A stretch of 64,000 nucleotides of DNA, from positions 2,046,001 to 2,110,000 of the forward strand of contig NZ_CP030047.1 of the NCBI RefSeq assembly GCF_015291625.1, read 5' to 3'. Both the position numbers and the translations under genes were made by a program. The stretch's first letter is position 1, and each line of letters opens with the position of its first letter. The DNA comes from Bradyrhizobium sp. CCBAU 53421. GTDB lineage: Bacteria; Pseudomonadota; Alphaproteobacteria; Rhizobiales; Xanthobacteraceae. The notes below the pieces were generated by a model, which made no database searches, was not told the DNA's origin, and was given only the letters and a program-made list of their open reading frames with translations. Shown here piece by piece: positions 36,359 to 44,955 of the stretch.

Positions 36359-37807
36359 TCAGGCGATGGAAATGCCGTCCGGCCGGACTTCGGTCATGGC
36401 TTGGACGGCTTTTCTGGCTGGAGGCAGGTCGGCTTGCCGGCAGCCGGGGACCGGAAAGTTCAGTTCGACCGTGGTGCCGCCGCCAGGCGTCTCGCAGAGG
36501 GCAACGGTGCCGCCGTGGGTGGTCATCACCTGGGACACGATCGAAAGCCCCAGTCCCGTTCCTTCCGTGCGGGTGCTTCCGCGCTTGAAAGGCTCCAGCA
36601 GCAATTCGGGCTGACCAAGTTGGAGACCCGATCCGTGGTCAATGACGCTCAACCGCGCGGGTGCTCCGACCTCGATGAGGACGGAGCCGCCTGCGCCGCC
36701 ATGGGTCACGGCGTTCCGGATCAGATTCGAGAGCGCGACGGCGATCGCGGTTTCCGAGCCGCGCACCCAGACCGGGTGACGAGGCTCGGTGAACTCGACA
36801 TCGCTGCCGTTCTTCAGCGCCATCGGCACGTGTTCGGCCGCAACCCTGCGCGCCAGCGCCGCAAGATCCATCTCGATCAGCTCGGCAGGTTCGGCTGAGA
36901 TCCGCGCCAGCTGGAGCAGCATGGTGACGATCGACGACAGCTTCTGGTTCTCGGCAATCAGCCTTGCACGCAACGGATCATCCTGGACCTGCTCGAGGAT
37001 GGTGCGCGCATTGGTCAGGGGCGTCCGAAGCTCGTGCGCCGCATTCGAGAGGAAATTTCGCTGCGCTTTCGAAGCGACGTCTATCCGCGACAGCGCGCGG
37101 TTGAAGGCCGCGACGAGCGGCAAGAGCTCGGCCGGCGCATCTTTTTCCGGCAATCGGCGGCCATCCGAAACCCCGTCGATCATCTCGGCGGCCGCCGCGA
37201 CGGCCCGGACCGGACGCGCGATCAGCGTCGGCACGAACACCATCGCGGTGAACGCCGTCGCCGCCAGCACGAGGATGATCGGGAGCGCGACGATCGTCGC
37301 ATCGGTGAGCATTCCGGTGGTCAGTTGTGCCGCCGTATAGGCCACGCCGCCGGTTTCGATCCACACCTCGCCGACAGGCGTATTCCTGACCGCGGCCATC
37401 TTCTTCAGATTGGTGGTCTCGCCGTCGAACGCATAGGCGAGGAAGCTCGTCCCGTCACGCGACGTCTGGGTTTTTTGCGGACGCCACTTCGGGATCGGGC
37501 CGTAGCTGACCTCGCCGCTCTTGTCGGACACGACATACCAGAATGTCGGGAAACTGCGGGTGATCTCGTCCAGCCGCGACGTCCGCTTCAGAGCCAGTTG
37601 CCCGTTCTCGTTGCGGATGACGGCTTCCTTCAATGCATCGGCGACGTCGGCGGCGGCCCAGGTGCCGTCGTCGTCACCGCCAAACCGGATCAGCAACGCT
37701 GCCGCGCAGATCAGCATGATGGTCGTTACGGCGCCGATCAGCGTCGCGGACAGCACCGCGATCGAGCGACGGACACGCTTGAGCCTTTGCCATTGCAAAA
37801 TCATCAT
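36359..37807 (-). CDS. Sensor histidine kinase, two-component system
   Basis: A 482-residue membrane kinase. Helices lie at about residues 15-41 and 170-196, with a periplasmic sensor between and a HAMP-like linker (ARPVRAVAAAAEMIDGVSDG). The phospho-acceptor His257 is in NAAHELRTPL. The HATPase domain follows with NLIRNAVTHGG, DHGSGL and GTGLGLSIV. It phosphorylates the regulator encoded just upstream, with which it overlaps by 4 bp (ATGA). Signal unknown. Membrane location is inferred from the helices. Confidence 0.93.
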   Translation of the reverse strand: MMILQWQRLKRVRRSIAVLSATLIGAVTTIMLICAAALLIRFGGDDDGTWAAADVADALKEAVIRNENGQLALKRTSRLDEITRSFPTFWYVVSDKSGEVSYGPIPKWRPQKTQTSRDGTSFLAYAFDGETTNLKKMAAVRNTPVGEVWIETGGVAYTAAQLTTGMLTDATIVALPIILVLAATAFTAMVFVPTLIARPVRAVAAAAEMIDGVSDGRRLPEKDAPAELLPLVAAFNRALSRIDVASKAQRNFLSNAAHELRTPLTNARTILEQVQDDPLRARLIAENQKLSSIVTMLLQLARISAEPAELIEMDLAALARRVAAEHVPMALKNGSDVEFTEPRHPVWVRGSETAIAVALSNLIRNAVTHGGAGGSVLIEVGAPARLSVIDHGSGLQLGQPELLLEPFKRGSTRTEGTGLGLSIVSQVMTTHGGTVALCETPGGGTTVELNFPVPGCRQADLPPARKAVQAMTEVRPDGISIA

Positions 37808-38475
37808 TCGCCACTCAAAAGATATCCGAGGCCGCGGACCGGTTTGATCACGACCTTGCAGTTGGCCGCGCGGAGGCGCCGGCGCAGCCGCGAAACATGC
37901 GCCTCGATTGCGTTCGATTGAATCTCGTCGTCAAAGCTGTAGGCGGCAACTTCAAGGGTCTCGCGCAGGACCACGCGCCCGATCCGCCGCACCATCGCTT
38001 CCAGGATCGCCAGTTCGCGCCGCGGGACGACGATCGGCTCGTGATCGACGCAGACCTCGCGATTGAGGACGTCGTAGCTCAGATTGCCGATGCGAACGAC
38101 CGCCCCTCGATCGAGGAAGAGACGTCGCAGCACTGCCTTGGCTCTCGCAATCAGCTCGATAGGCTCGAATGGCTTGGCCACGTAGTCGTCCGCGCCCTCG
38201 TCGAGGGCGCGCGCGATATCAAGGGGGTCATCAAGCGCCGTCAGCACGATCGTCGCGGGGCTGGGCTTCTGCTGCTTCAGGTCGCGCAGCAAGGCGAGGC
38301 CGTCGCCATCCGGCAGTCCACGGTCGATCACGACGAGTTCGAAGCTTCGCACCGCGACCGCGGCACGCCCCTCCTCGAGCGTCGTGACCATGTCGGATGC
38401 GCCGAAGGCCGTAGCCAACGTATCCCGCAGCCATGGCCCAAGCTGAGGGTCATCCTCCACGACCAGAACTCGCAC
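37804..38475 (-). CDS. OmpR-family response regulator
   Basis: A 223-residue regulator. The receiver domain is at about residues 1-115 with acidic EDD (residues 7-9) and the phospho-acceptor Asp51 in VVIDRGLPDGDG. The winged-helix domain (about 125-223) ends with SNAIEAHVSRLRRRL and VRGLGYLLS, typical of the OmpR/PhoB family. The GTG at 38475 is preferred (GGGAG 6 bp before it) over the ATG at 38511. It is cotranscribed with the kinase gene, which starts within its stop codon. Confidence 0.93.
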   Translation of the reverse strand: MRVLVVEDDPQLGPWLRDTLATAFGASDMVTTLEEGRAAVAVRSFELVVIDRGLPDGDGLALLRDLKQQKPSPATIVLTALDDPLDIARALDEGADDYVAKPFEPIELIARAKAVLRRLFLDRGAVVRIGNLSYDVLNREVCVDHEPIVVPRRELAILEAMVRRIGRVVLRETLEVAAYSFDDEIQSNAIEAHVSRLRRRLRAANCKVVIKPVRGLGYLLSGE

Positions 38476-38808
38476 CGCATTCTCCCAAGCGTAAAACACG
38501 GCTTCTACCATTACGGACGGATTACCATAAGATTACGGCCGGCGAGAAAACCGCAGCGTGCACTGGAATACATTGATGTGATTGGCCTTTTCCGCGGGTG
38601 GTTTGTCGGCTTTCTGTGCGGCTTCGCAGGGGCAGCGACATCGATCTGCATTACCGGCGAATGACAGCGCGTCGGCGCGCGCACGCGTAGCGGCGTGAAC
38701 GGATCAGCGTCAGGCTGTCGTAATGCTCGCTGTGAAAAGCCTGTCGGACAATGCGAAGCACTTCGCGTTTTCCGATCTCCGTCCCTAGCGGTCAGGCTTC
38801 CATACGAT
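38476..38808. other. Intergenic region between response regulator and GT39 gene
   Basis: About 330 bp without a supported gene. It holds the divergent promoters for the two-component operon and the glycosyltransferase. A short inverted element (GATTACCATAAGATTA near 38520) looks like direct repeats of an AT-rich motif that the response regulator could bind; this is not certain. Confidence 0.45.
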
Positions 38809-40569
38809 ATGCCGGTCGATTTTGCGTTCTCAGCGATGGCCAAGCGGTCAGATCGCAGCCCGGCGGCTTGGCGCCGTCCATTCAATCGATGGCTGGAGGG
38901 CGTCGAGGCAGGGTGGTCGGTGCCGCTGCTGCTCGCCTGCTTCGTCGGCATCTGGACGGTGTATCTGTCGGTCGCCTATCACGGCGCCGGCCTGCATCCG
39001 GACGTGCTGGAGACCTGGACCTATGGCAGGCATTTCGCGTGGGGTTATCCCAAGCACCCGCCGTTGATGGGCTGGATCACCGGCGCGTGGACCTCGGTCT
39101 TTCCGCTCACCGATTGGTCGCTGCAGCTGATGGCGATGACCAATGCAGCGCTGGCGTTGTGGTTCGTCGACCTCATCGCAAGACGGTTCGTGACCGGGCA
39201 CAAGCGCCTGATCGTGCTGCTGCTGCTGATGCTGACCCCGGCCTACCAGTTTCACGCCCAGCGCTTCAACGCCAACGCCGTGTTGCTCGCGGTCTGGCCG
39301 CTTGCGACCTACTGCTTCCTCCGCGCCTTTGAGACCAGGGCGCTGCTTTGGGCGATTGCTGCCGGTGTCACGGCATCGCTTGCGATGCTGGGCAAGTACT
39401 ATTCCGTCTTTCTGGTCGCGAGCTTCGCGTTGTCGGCAATCATCCATCCCCAGCGACGCGCTTATTTCACGTCCAGTTCGCCCTGGATATCGGCCGCGGT
39501 CGGGCTGATCGCGCTGTTCCCGCATCTGCACTGGCTGGCCACGACAGGTGCGGAGCCTGTCCACTATGCCGCGACACATGTCGGGGCCGATTTCCTGACC
39601 TCGCTGCGGGATGCGGTCAATTTTCTGCTCGGCCTTGCTGCGGCGACAAGCCTGTCCGCTGCGACGTGGGCGATGATAACAGGGTATCGCATTAGGCGCC
39701 TTCCTCGGGATCTCGCGGCGGCGGATCCCAACCTGAAGCTGCTCTGCCACGTCGCGATCGGCACAATCGCGCTTCCCTTCGCCACGTCCATATTGCTCGG
39801 CACCGATTTGCCGTCGCTCTGGGCGCTTCAGGGATTGTTCCTGCTGGCGGTGGTCGTCGTGTGCAGCACGCGTTATCGCATCGAGCGGTTCTATGCGGTC
39901 AATGCAGCGCTGCTGGTTGCCGGGATAGCGATCGTTGCCACCGCGATGGCGGCCCCGGCCCATGCGCTCTACCGCAACAGCTACGGTTACGAGGAAGGGC
40001 GAAATGTCTATCACCAGGCGGCAGACAAGCTCACCCGGCTGTGGCGCGAAGAGATGGGCACGCCTCTGGCGATCATTGGCGGCAACGACAGCCTGGGGCT
40101 TGCGGTGGCTTTCTACAGCGCCGATCACCCGCACTATGGCGATCCCTTTGCGTACCAGTATTCATTGCCATTGCCGCGCGAGGTGACACCGGAGCGCGGC
40201 TGGGCGGCGCTCTGTTTCGATGACCAGGACGATTGCCTCGAATGGACCGAACGAATGGCGGCCCACGCCGGGCGCTATGTCAGGCGCGAGTTTTCCGTGC
40301 AATCGAGCCTGTTCGGAATTCCGGGCGTCAAGCGAACCCTGGTCGCATTCCTGGTGGCGCCGCTTCGTGAGCCGGACGACGCATCGTCAAGCCTTGCCAA
40401 TGATGCCGGTCAGAGTCCGGGACATGTCGCTCCGCAAACGGAGCCGCCGCTCCGCGCCGAGCCTGATGTCGCGCTGCCGGAAAATCAGCCGCCGGGAAAT
40501 GTGCCGCAGATGATCGATCCGGGGGGCAACATGCGCGTGGAACATCGCGCGGCACGATCGCGCCCGTAA
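38809..40569 (+). CDS. GT39-type polytopic glycosyltransferase
   Basis: A 586-residue inner-membrane protein with about 11 transmembrane helices in its first 400 residues and a soluble, Pro/Ser-rich C-terminal tail. The N-terminal loop between helices carries LETWTYGRHFAWGYPKHPPL, similar to the conserved loop of ArnT/GT39 polyprenyl-phosphate-dependent transferases. Such enzymes transfer a sugar from a lipid carrier to a lipid, glycan or protein on the periplasmic side. The ATG at 38809 is used, though an in-frame ATG at 38836 is possible. The acceptor is unknown. It opens the envelope block of this window. Confidence 0.85.
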   Translation: MPVDFAFSAMAKRSDRSPAAWRRPFNRWLEGVEAGWSVPLLLACFVGIWTVYLSVAYHGAGLHPDVLETWTYGRHFAWGYPKHPPLMGWITGAWTSVFPLTDWSLQLMAMTNAALALWFVDLIARRFVTGHKRLIVLLLLMLTPAYQFHAQRFNANAVLLAVWPLATYCFLRAFETRALLWAIAAGVTASLAMLGKYYSVFLVASFALSAIIHPQRRAYFTSSSPWISAAVGLIALFPHLHWLATTGAEPVHYAATHVGADFLTSLRDAVNFLLGLAAATSLSAATWAMITGYRIRRLPRDLAAADPNLKLLCHVAIGTIALPFATSILLGTDLPSLWALQGLFLLAVVVVCSTRYRIERFYAVNAALLVAGIAIVATAMAAPAHALYRNSYGYEEGRNVYHQAADKLTRLWREEMGTPLAIIGGNDSLGLAVAFYSADHPHYGDPFAYQYSLPLPREVTPERGWAALCFDDQDDCLEWTERMAAHAGRYVRREFSVQSSLFGIPGVKRTLVAFLVAPLREPDDASSSLANDAGQSPGHVAPQTEPPLRAEPDVALPENQPPGNVPQMIDPGGNMRVEHRAARSRP

Positions 40570-40640
40570 TCTTGCGGTAATCGGCCCCCGCTTTATCGGC
40601 GGCGGGGTCAAGGGCGTCATATCTCGAAGGATAGCAGTCC

Positions 40641-40964
40641 ATGCTTATCAGGTTGGTTTGCATCAGCCTCGGCGTCTGCGGCGTCATCGGTGCTACCGCG
40701 TTCGCGCAGACATCCCCGTCAACGACCGGCTCACCTCAGCAGGCGCCGGCACCACGTGCGTCGATCAGTCGAGCCGACAGGATCAATCTCAACACCGCTC
40801 CCGTCAGCGAGCTGGTGAAGCTTCCGCATCTCAGCGTGCGCGGCGTCACTGCGATCACGGAGGCGAGAGCAAAGTCGAAGTTCAAGGACTGGAATGATTT
40901 CGTGGCCAGACGGGTGGTGCCGCGATTTGTCAGGAACGACCTCAAGGAGCTCGTCACCTTCTAG
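40641..40964 (+). CDS. Exported helix-hairpin-helix (ComEA-like) protein
   Basis: A 107-residue protein with a signal peptide (to about residue 23) and one helix-hairpin-helix DNA-binding domain: RINLNTAPVSELVKLPHLS, then a second helix region ending FVRNDLKELV. It resembles the C-terminal domain of ComEA but is missing the usual full length and partners; no comEC or pilus genes lie near. A role in DNA uptake is unlikely on context alone. It lies between the GT39 gene and the Tyr-rich exported protein. Confidence 0.8.
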   Translation: MLIRLVCISLGVCGVIGATAFAQTSPSTTGSPQQAPAPRASISRADRINLNTAPVSELVKLPHLSVRGVTAITEARAKSKFKDWNDFVARRVVPRFVRNDLKELVTF

Positions 40965-41028
40965 GGGGCTCCGTCGATCGCTGCCAGGAGACGGCGCGGT
41001 TGGTCAACTCGGATAAGGATACGCTTCA

Positions 41029-41358
41029 ATGAAACGAATAGCTGTTTTTGCGGCCGTGGCGGTGATCGCTGCGGGATGTCTTGCGTCGACTGAAGCCACG
41101 GCACGTGGACGTCGCGGAGAAGCGGTGGCTGTCGGCATCGTCGGCGGCCTCGCCGTCGGCGCCCTGTTGGGCTCCACCATGGCTGCCGGTGCCGCTCCGG
41201 CCTATGTCTACGAGAGGGACTATTATTCGCCGGCGCCTGTCGTCCACACCCATCGTCACGTGTACGAATACGGCGACGAATATCCGGGCGGATATGATTA
41301 CGGTTATAGATCCGGGTACCGGGAAGGCTACTCGGACGGCTATTGGGACAACGATTGA
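41029..41358 (+). CDS. Small exported protein with glycine zipper and Tyr-rich tail
   Basis: A 109-residue protein of unknown function. It has a signal peptide (residues 1-25, cleavage near ATA), a Gly/Ala-rich hydrophobic segment VGIVGGLAVGALLGSTMAAG (about 35-54) and a tail rich in Tyr, Gly, Asp and His (YDYGYRSGYREGYSDGYW). The hydrophobic zipper suggests membrane association and the tail an extracytoplasmic location. The ATG at 41029 has AAGGAT before it. Similar small proteins are common in this group. Confidence 0.75.
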   Translation: MKRIAVFAAVAVIAAGCLASTEATARGRRGEAVAVGIVGGLAVGALLGSTMAAGAAPAYVYERDYYSPAPVVHTHRHVYEYGDEYPGGYDYGYRSGYREGYSDGYWDND

Positions 41359-41476
41359 GCATGGATCGGCGTTCGTCGCCGGCGGACAGTTGTCACACGG
41401 CGGCTACTCGCAGATTGCTGGTAGCTGCCACTGATCCCCTTGCTCGACCGTGCGGATCCGGACCAGCGGTCCCGGC

Positions 41477-42640
41477 CTAATAGCTGATCCGCAGCCCGAC
41501 GCCGCCGTGAAGCGTATTGCCGACCGGCTGCGGCCCGGCAGTGCCGTTGAGGAAGAGGTCGGCGATCCAGCCCTTGGTGATACGGAAGCCGACGCGGCCG
41601 CCATATTCGAACCAGCCCTGATTGCCGATCGTCGGCACGATGGTGCCATCGCCGGTGACGGTGGCGACGATGCCGGAATGGGTGGCGAAGGATTGCACCC
41701 AGCCGCCGTTGATGTTGGTTTCGATGTTCGATCCGAACAGATGCGTCCACTGGCCGCCGATCTTGACCAGGCTGGTGCGATCGGTGCCGTCGGCGATGGT
41801 GGCATCGAACGGGTTGAAGGCAACGGCAGGATCGCTGTAGCCCTTGACCCGCTGCCACAACTGCCAGACCTCGACCGAGGCCGCGACCTCGTCGCGCGCC
41901 GAGAGCCGGCTGATCCAGCCCGCGCGGCCATACACGCCGTAATTCTCGCTCGAGGTTTCGCCGGTGACCGACACCGCGCCGAGGCTGGTCGTGTAGCTGC
42001 GGGTGTAGCGCACCTTCTCCGACGGTGAGAGGATGGTGCCGACGTCGAAGAACGGCCGCGACGAGCCCCAGTCGACGAAATCATAGCGCAGCGCGAAGGC
42101 GCCGATCGGCGCGCTGGTGACGTTGTAGCCGCCCTCGCCATATTGCGTGTAGGCGATGCCGGCGAGCAGCGACAAATTCGGCGTGATGGTCTTGCGGCCA
42201 TGGATGCCGGCCGAGAACGAGCCGGCCGAGCCGAAGGCGCTGATGCAGTCGTCGCAATTGACCTGCTCGTTGACGCCGAGCAGCACCGATCCCAGCACGC
42301 GGTTGGTGATCATCTGGTTGAAGCGCTGGTCGGCGAGGTTGTTGATCGAACTGCCGCTCGACGGCGCGCCGGTGATCGGCGTCGGCGACGGGCTCGGCGT
42401 TGGTGTCGGCGTGGGCGTAGGGGTCGGCGTCGGCGTTGGCGACGGTGTGGCGGTAGGTGTCGGCGTCGGCGTGGGGGTCGAGTTACAGTTCGGCGACGCT
42501 GAAAACGAATCGGGATTCGAAGTGCAGTTCGGCGTTGGAGACTGCGCCTTGGCCGACACAGCGAGTGCATGGAGCATCGCAAGCGACAGCGCCATCGTCA
42601 GCGCCGCCGACAGGACCAGATGATGGATACGCCGCGCCAT
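41477..42640 (-). CDS. Outer-membrane beta-barrel protein with Thr-Pro linker
   Basis: A 387-residue secreted protein. The signal peptide spans about residues 1-33 (ends SAKAQ). A short Cys-containing region follows, then a Thr/Pro/Ser linker at about 54-88, and a C-terminal domain of about 280 residues with alternating beta strands ending in the aromatic LRISY, as in autotransporter/OmpA-type barrels. The start ATG at 42640 follows the FecR-domain stop by 2 bp; an overlapping GTG at 42646 is possible. A linked FecR protein, and a PMT-like transferase on the divergent strand, suggest surface display and possible O-glycosylation of the linker. Confidence 0.75.
   Translation of the reverse strand: MARRIHHLVLSAALTMALSLAMLHALAVSAKAQSPTPNCTSNPDSFSASPNCNSTPTPTPTPTATPSPTPTPTPTPTPTPTPSPSPTPITGAPSSGSSINNLADQRFNQMITNRVLGSVLLGVNEQVNCDDCISAFGSAGSFSAGIHGRKTITPNLSLLAGIAYTQYGEGGYNVTSAPIGAFALRYDFVDWGSSRPFFDVGTILSPSEKVRYTRSYTTSLGAVSVTGETSSENYGVYGRAGWISRLSARDEVAASVEVWQLWQRVKGYSDPAVAFNPFDATIADGTDRTSLVKIGGQWTHLFGSNIETNINGGWVQSFATHSGIVATVTGDGTIVPTIGNQGWFEYGGRVGFRITKGWIADLFLNGTAGPQPVGNTLHGGVGLRISY
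42377..42481 (-). repeat. Thr-Pro coding repeat in the barrel protein
   Basis: Six-base tandem repeats (codons for Thr-Pro, with a few Ala or Ser variants) encode a run of roughly 35 residues. The repeat lies between the signal region and the barrel. Length may vary by slippage between strains. Confidence 0.85.
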
Positions 42641-42642
42641 GC

Positions 42643-43353
42643 TCACCGTCCGCACAGCATGCCGGTCGGGTCGTCCTCGACCGGCGGCGTCACCGGTGAG
42701 GCGTCCGCGAACTGGGTGACGGTGCAGAGGCCCGCGGCCTGGGTGCAGGTCGCGGCGAAGGTCCATGGCGGATTGTTGGTCTTCTGGATCGTGGTGCGGC
42801 CGCCGCTCGAGGTGATGATCGCGGTGTCGCCGGGCTGGGTCAGATCGATGCATTGCCGGTTCGACGTACACACCGTCGATGCGCCTTCCTGCAACACCAC
42901 GGTGGTCTTGCCGCGCTGTGACAGGATGTCGAGCACCGTGCCGCGAACGCCGATGGTGGCAAGCGGCGTGGTGATCGTGTAGGCGGCCTTGTTGGAATGG
43001 CCGGTGACGAAGCGGAACGCTCCCGAGGTCAGGCGGATTGCGACATCGCGATAGTGATGCTCGTCGTCGAACACGGTGCGATCGAGCTTGAGCGAGGCAT
43101 TCGGTCCGAGCGACAGGTTGGTGCTGTCGGCCATCACCAGCCGCGCGGCGCTCTCGAGGCCGGTGCGCACGGTCTCGTCACGCAGCAGCGCGTCGCCGAC
43201 ATTGATCGGCGTGGTCGAGGTCGCAACTCGGACAACCTCGTTCTTCACCATGGCCGCTTCGCCGACGCGCGTCTGCGCCTGAACGGGGTGTGCCGTCAGT
43301 GCGACCGCAAGACCGAGTGCAAGGAAGGAGAAAAAGCTGTGACGCGAATTCAT
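42643..43353 (-). CDS. Secreted FecR-domain protein
   Basis: A 236-residue protein with a signal peptide (about residues 1-26) and one FecR domain (about 45-160): VGDALLRDETVRTG, LVMADSTNLSLGPNASLKL and TPLATIGVRGTVLDIL. Four or more Cys at the C-terminal end (STVCTSNRQCIDL; FAATCTQAAGLCTV). Unlike anti-sigma FecR there is no cytoplasmic domain and no sigma or TonB-receptor gene nearby, so it is likely a surface or periplasmic protein. It is transcribed with the barrel gene, 2 bp apart, and divergent from the PMT-like gene. Confidence 0.88.
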   Translation of the reverse strand: MNSRHSFFSFLALGLAVALTAHPVQAQTRVGEAAMVKNEVVRVATSTTPINVGDALLRDETVRTGLESAARLVMADSTNLSLGPNASLKLDRTVFDDEHHYRDVAIRLTSGAFRFVTGHSNKAAYTITTPLATIGVRGTVLDILSQRGKTTVVLQEGASTVCTSNRQCIDLTQPGDTAIITSSGGRTTIQKTNNPPWTFAATCTQAAGLCTVTQFADASPVTPPVEDDPTGMLCGR

Positions 43354-43538
43354 TGTAAAACCGATCGACCTATCCTCTCACCGTACCGGATCGCTGACGC
43401 AGCTGATATTGTATAATTGTCACAAGCTGTGTTGAGTTGCGCTGGATGGTGAGTGCCGATGGATTCGAGACTGCTCGCCGCTGCGGACATCAACGTGAGT
43501 CTTGATCACACTCGTCACACACATCACACTCGCGGCCG

Positions 43539-44894
43539 TTGTATCTCACACTTCGCTCACACTGGTTCCTCTCGCACCGTGCCCGTCCTTTGACCATCGC
43601 ATCCCAATCTCCTTCTGTTCTACAGCAGGCCGGCGCGCGCACGGCTCTCGTTGCGACCATCATCTTCATTGTCGCGCATGTCGTGCTGCTGCTCGGGATC
43701 ACCACACCGGACAAGCTCTATTTCGATGAAGTGCATTACGTGCCGGCGGCGCGCCAGATGCTGTTGCCGGTGGTCGAGGGCCCGATCCTCAACCCGATGC
43801 ATCCGCCGCTCGCCAAGGAGATCATCGCGCTGTCGATCAAGGCGTTTGGCGACGTGCCGCTCGGATGGCGCTATCCCGCGGCGCTGCTCGGCGCGCTCGC
43901 GCTGGTCGCCGTCTATCTCGGCGCGCTCGCGCTGTTCGCTTCGCAGGAACGTGCCATCGCGGCCGTGCTGCTCGCTTTCTCCAACCAGATGCTGTTCGTG
44001 CAGTCGCGGATCGCGATGCTGGATATTTTTGCGCTCGGCTTCTGTCTGTTTGCGATCGCAGCCTTCATCCACGGCTTCAGGCAGAAGCGGCCGCAGCTTG
44101 CCTTCGCGCTGACGGGCGTCTTCGCCGGGCTTGCCTGCGCCTGCAAATGGAGCGGGCTGTTCGTGCTCGCGACCTGCATTGCGATCGTTGTGGTGATCCG
44201 CCTGATGCAGGGCTGGCGCACGCGCTTTGCCGACGCCAACGCGGAGGACTGGTACCGGCCGGACCTGTGGCCGGACTTTCGTCTTTCCCACTTCATCGGC
44301 TGTTTCGTGCTGATTCCGGCGGCCATCTATCTCGCGAGCTTCGTGCCGCTGTACGGCTTCTCCTTCACCGACCTCGTCGAGGCACAGCGCCGCATCTTTG
44401 CCGACAACACCACGACCGCGATCGCGGGCCACACCTATATGAGCTCATGGCCGTCCTGGCCGTTCCTGGCGCGTCCGGTGTGGTACCTGTTCGAGAAGGT
44501 CGGCGATGACAGCTTCGCCGCGGTCGTGTTTCTCGGCAATCCGCTGATCTTGTGGCCGGCGGTGATTGCGCTGATCGTCGCGCTGCGCGACTGGATCGTG
44601 ACCCGCAGCCGCGACGCCTTTCTCGTGCTGGCGTTCTATCTCGGCCCGTATCTCGCCTGGGCGCTGCTGCCGCGCACGCTCGGTTTCGTCTATTACTATC
44701 TGCCGGCTGCGACCACCGCGAGCTTCGTGCTGGTCTATGCCTTGACGCGGAAGGGTGCGCCGCGCTGGCTGTTGTGGACCTTCGTGGCCGTCGGATGCGC
44801 GGGCTTCATCGCGATGCTGCCGATCACGGTTGCCGCCATCGGGACCTCGATGGCGATCTTCAATCGGCTGATGCTGTTCCAGAGCTGGATTTGA
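43539..44894 (+). CDS. PMT/GT39-family protein glycosyltransferase-like protein
   Basis: A 451-residue polytopic protein with about ten transmembrane helices. The N-terminal periplasmic loop has LYFDEVHYVPAARQM with Asp63-Glu64 (the DE motif required by protein O-mannosyltransferases), then MHPPLAKEIIAL and FGDVPLGWRYPAAL, all features of the PMT family. The family moves mannose from polyprenyl-phosphate-mannose to Ser/Thr of exported proteins. No ATG fits; TTG at 43539 or TTG at 43590 are candidates. It is divergent from the FecR and Thr-Pro barrel genes, which makes them plausible acceptors. Confidence 0.85.
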   Translation: MYLTLRSHWFLSHRARPLTIASQSPSVLQQAGARTALVATIIFIVAHVVLLLGITTPDKLYFDEVHYVPAARQMLLPVVEGPILNPMHPPLAKEIIALSIKAFGDVPLGWRYPAALLGALALVAVYLGALALFASQERAIAAVLLAFSNQMLFVQSRIAMLDIFALGFCLFAIAAFIHGFRQKRPQLAFALTGVFAGLACACKWSGLFVLATCIAIVVVIRLMQGWRTRFADANAEDWYRPDLWPDFRLSHFIGCFVLIPAAIYLASFVPLYGFSFTDLVEAQRRIFADNTTTAIAGHTYMSSWPSWPFLARPVWYLFEKVGDDSFAAVVFLGNPLILWPAVIALIVALRDWIVTRSRDAFLVLAFYLGPYLAWALLPRTLGFVYYYLPAATTASFVLVYALTRKGAPRWLLWTFVAVGCAGFIAMLPITVAAIGTSMAIFNRLMLFQSWI

Positions 44895-44910
44895 ATCTCG
44901 CTGAAACAAG

Positions 44911-44942
44911 CGATCCGCCTGCCAAGTGTAACAGACGGATCG
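44911..44942. terminator. Bidirectional stem-loop between convergent genes
   Basis: Stem of CGATCCG with CGGATCG, extended by CTG/CAG after one mismatch, in the 60-bp gap between the PMT-like gene and the OmpA-like gene. Position favours a bidirectional terminator; no strong T-run. Confidence 0.5.
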
Positions 44943-44955
44943 AGGCTCCGGGAGA

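Noticed and set aside
40641..40964. ComEA-like protein as evidence of a competence (DNA uptake) locus
   Set aside because: Only a single short helix-hairpin-helix domain is present, with no comEC, pilus or dprA gene nearby.
42377..42481. Regular short repeats that might suggest a CRISPR array or microsatellite
   Set aside because: The period is 6 bp and in frame, encoding Thr-Pro. There are no spacers of constant length and no cas genes.
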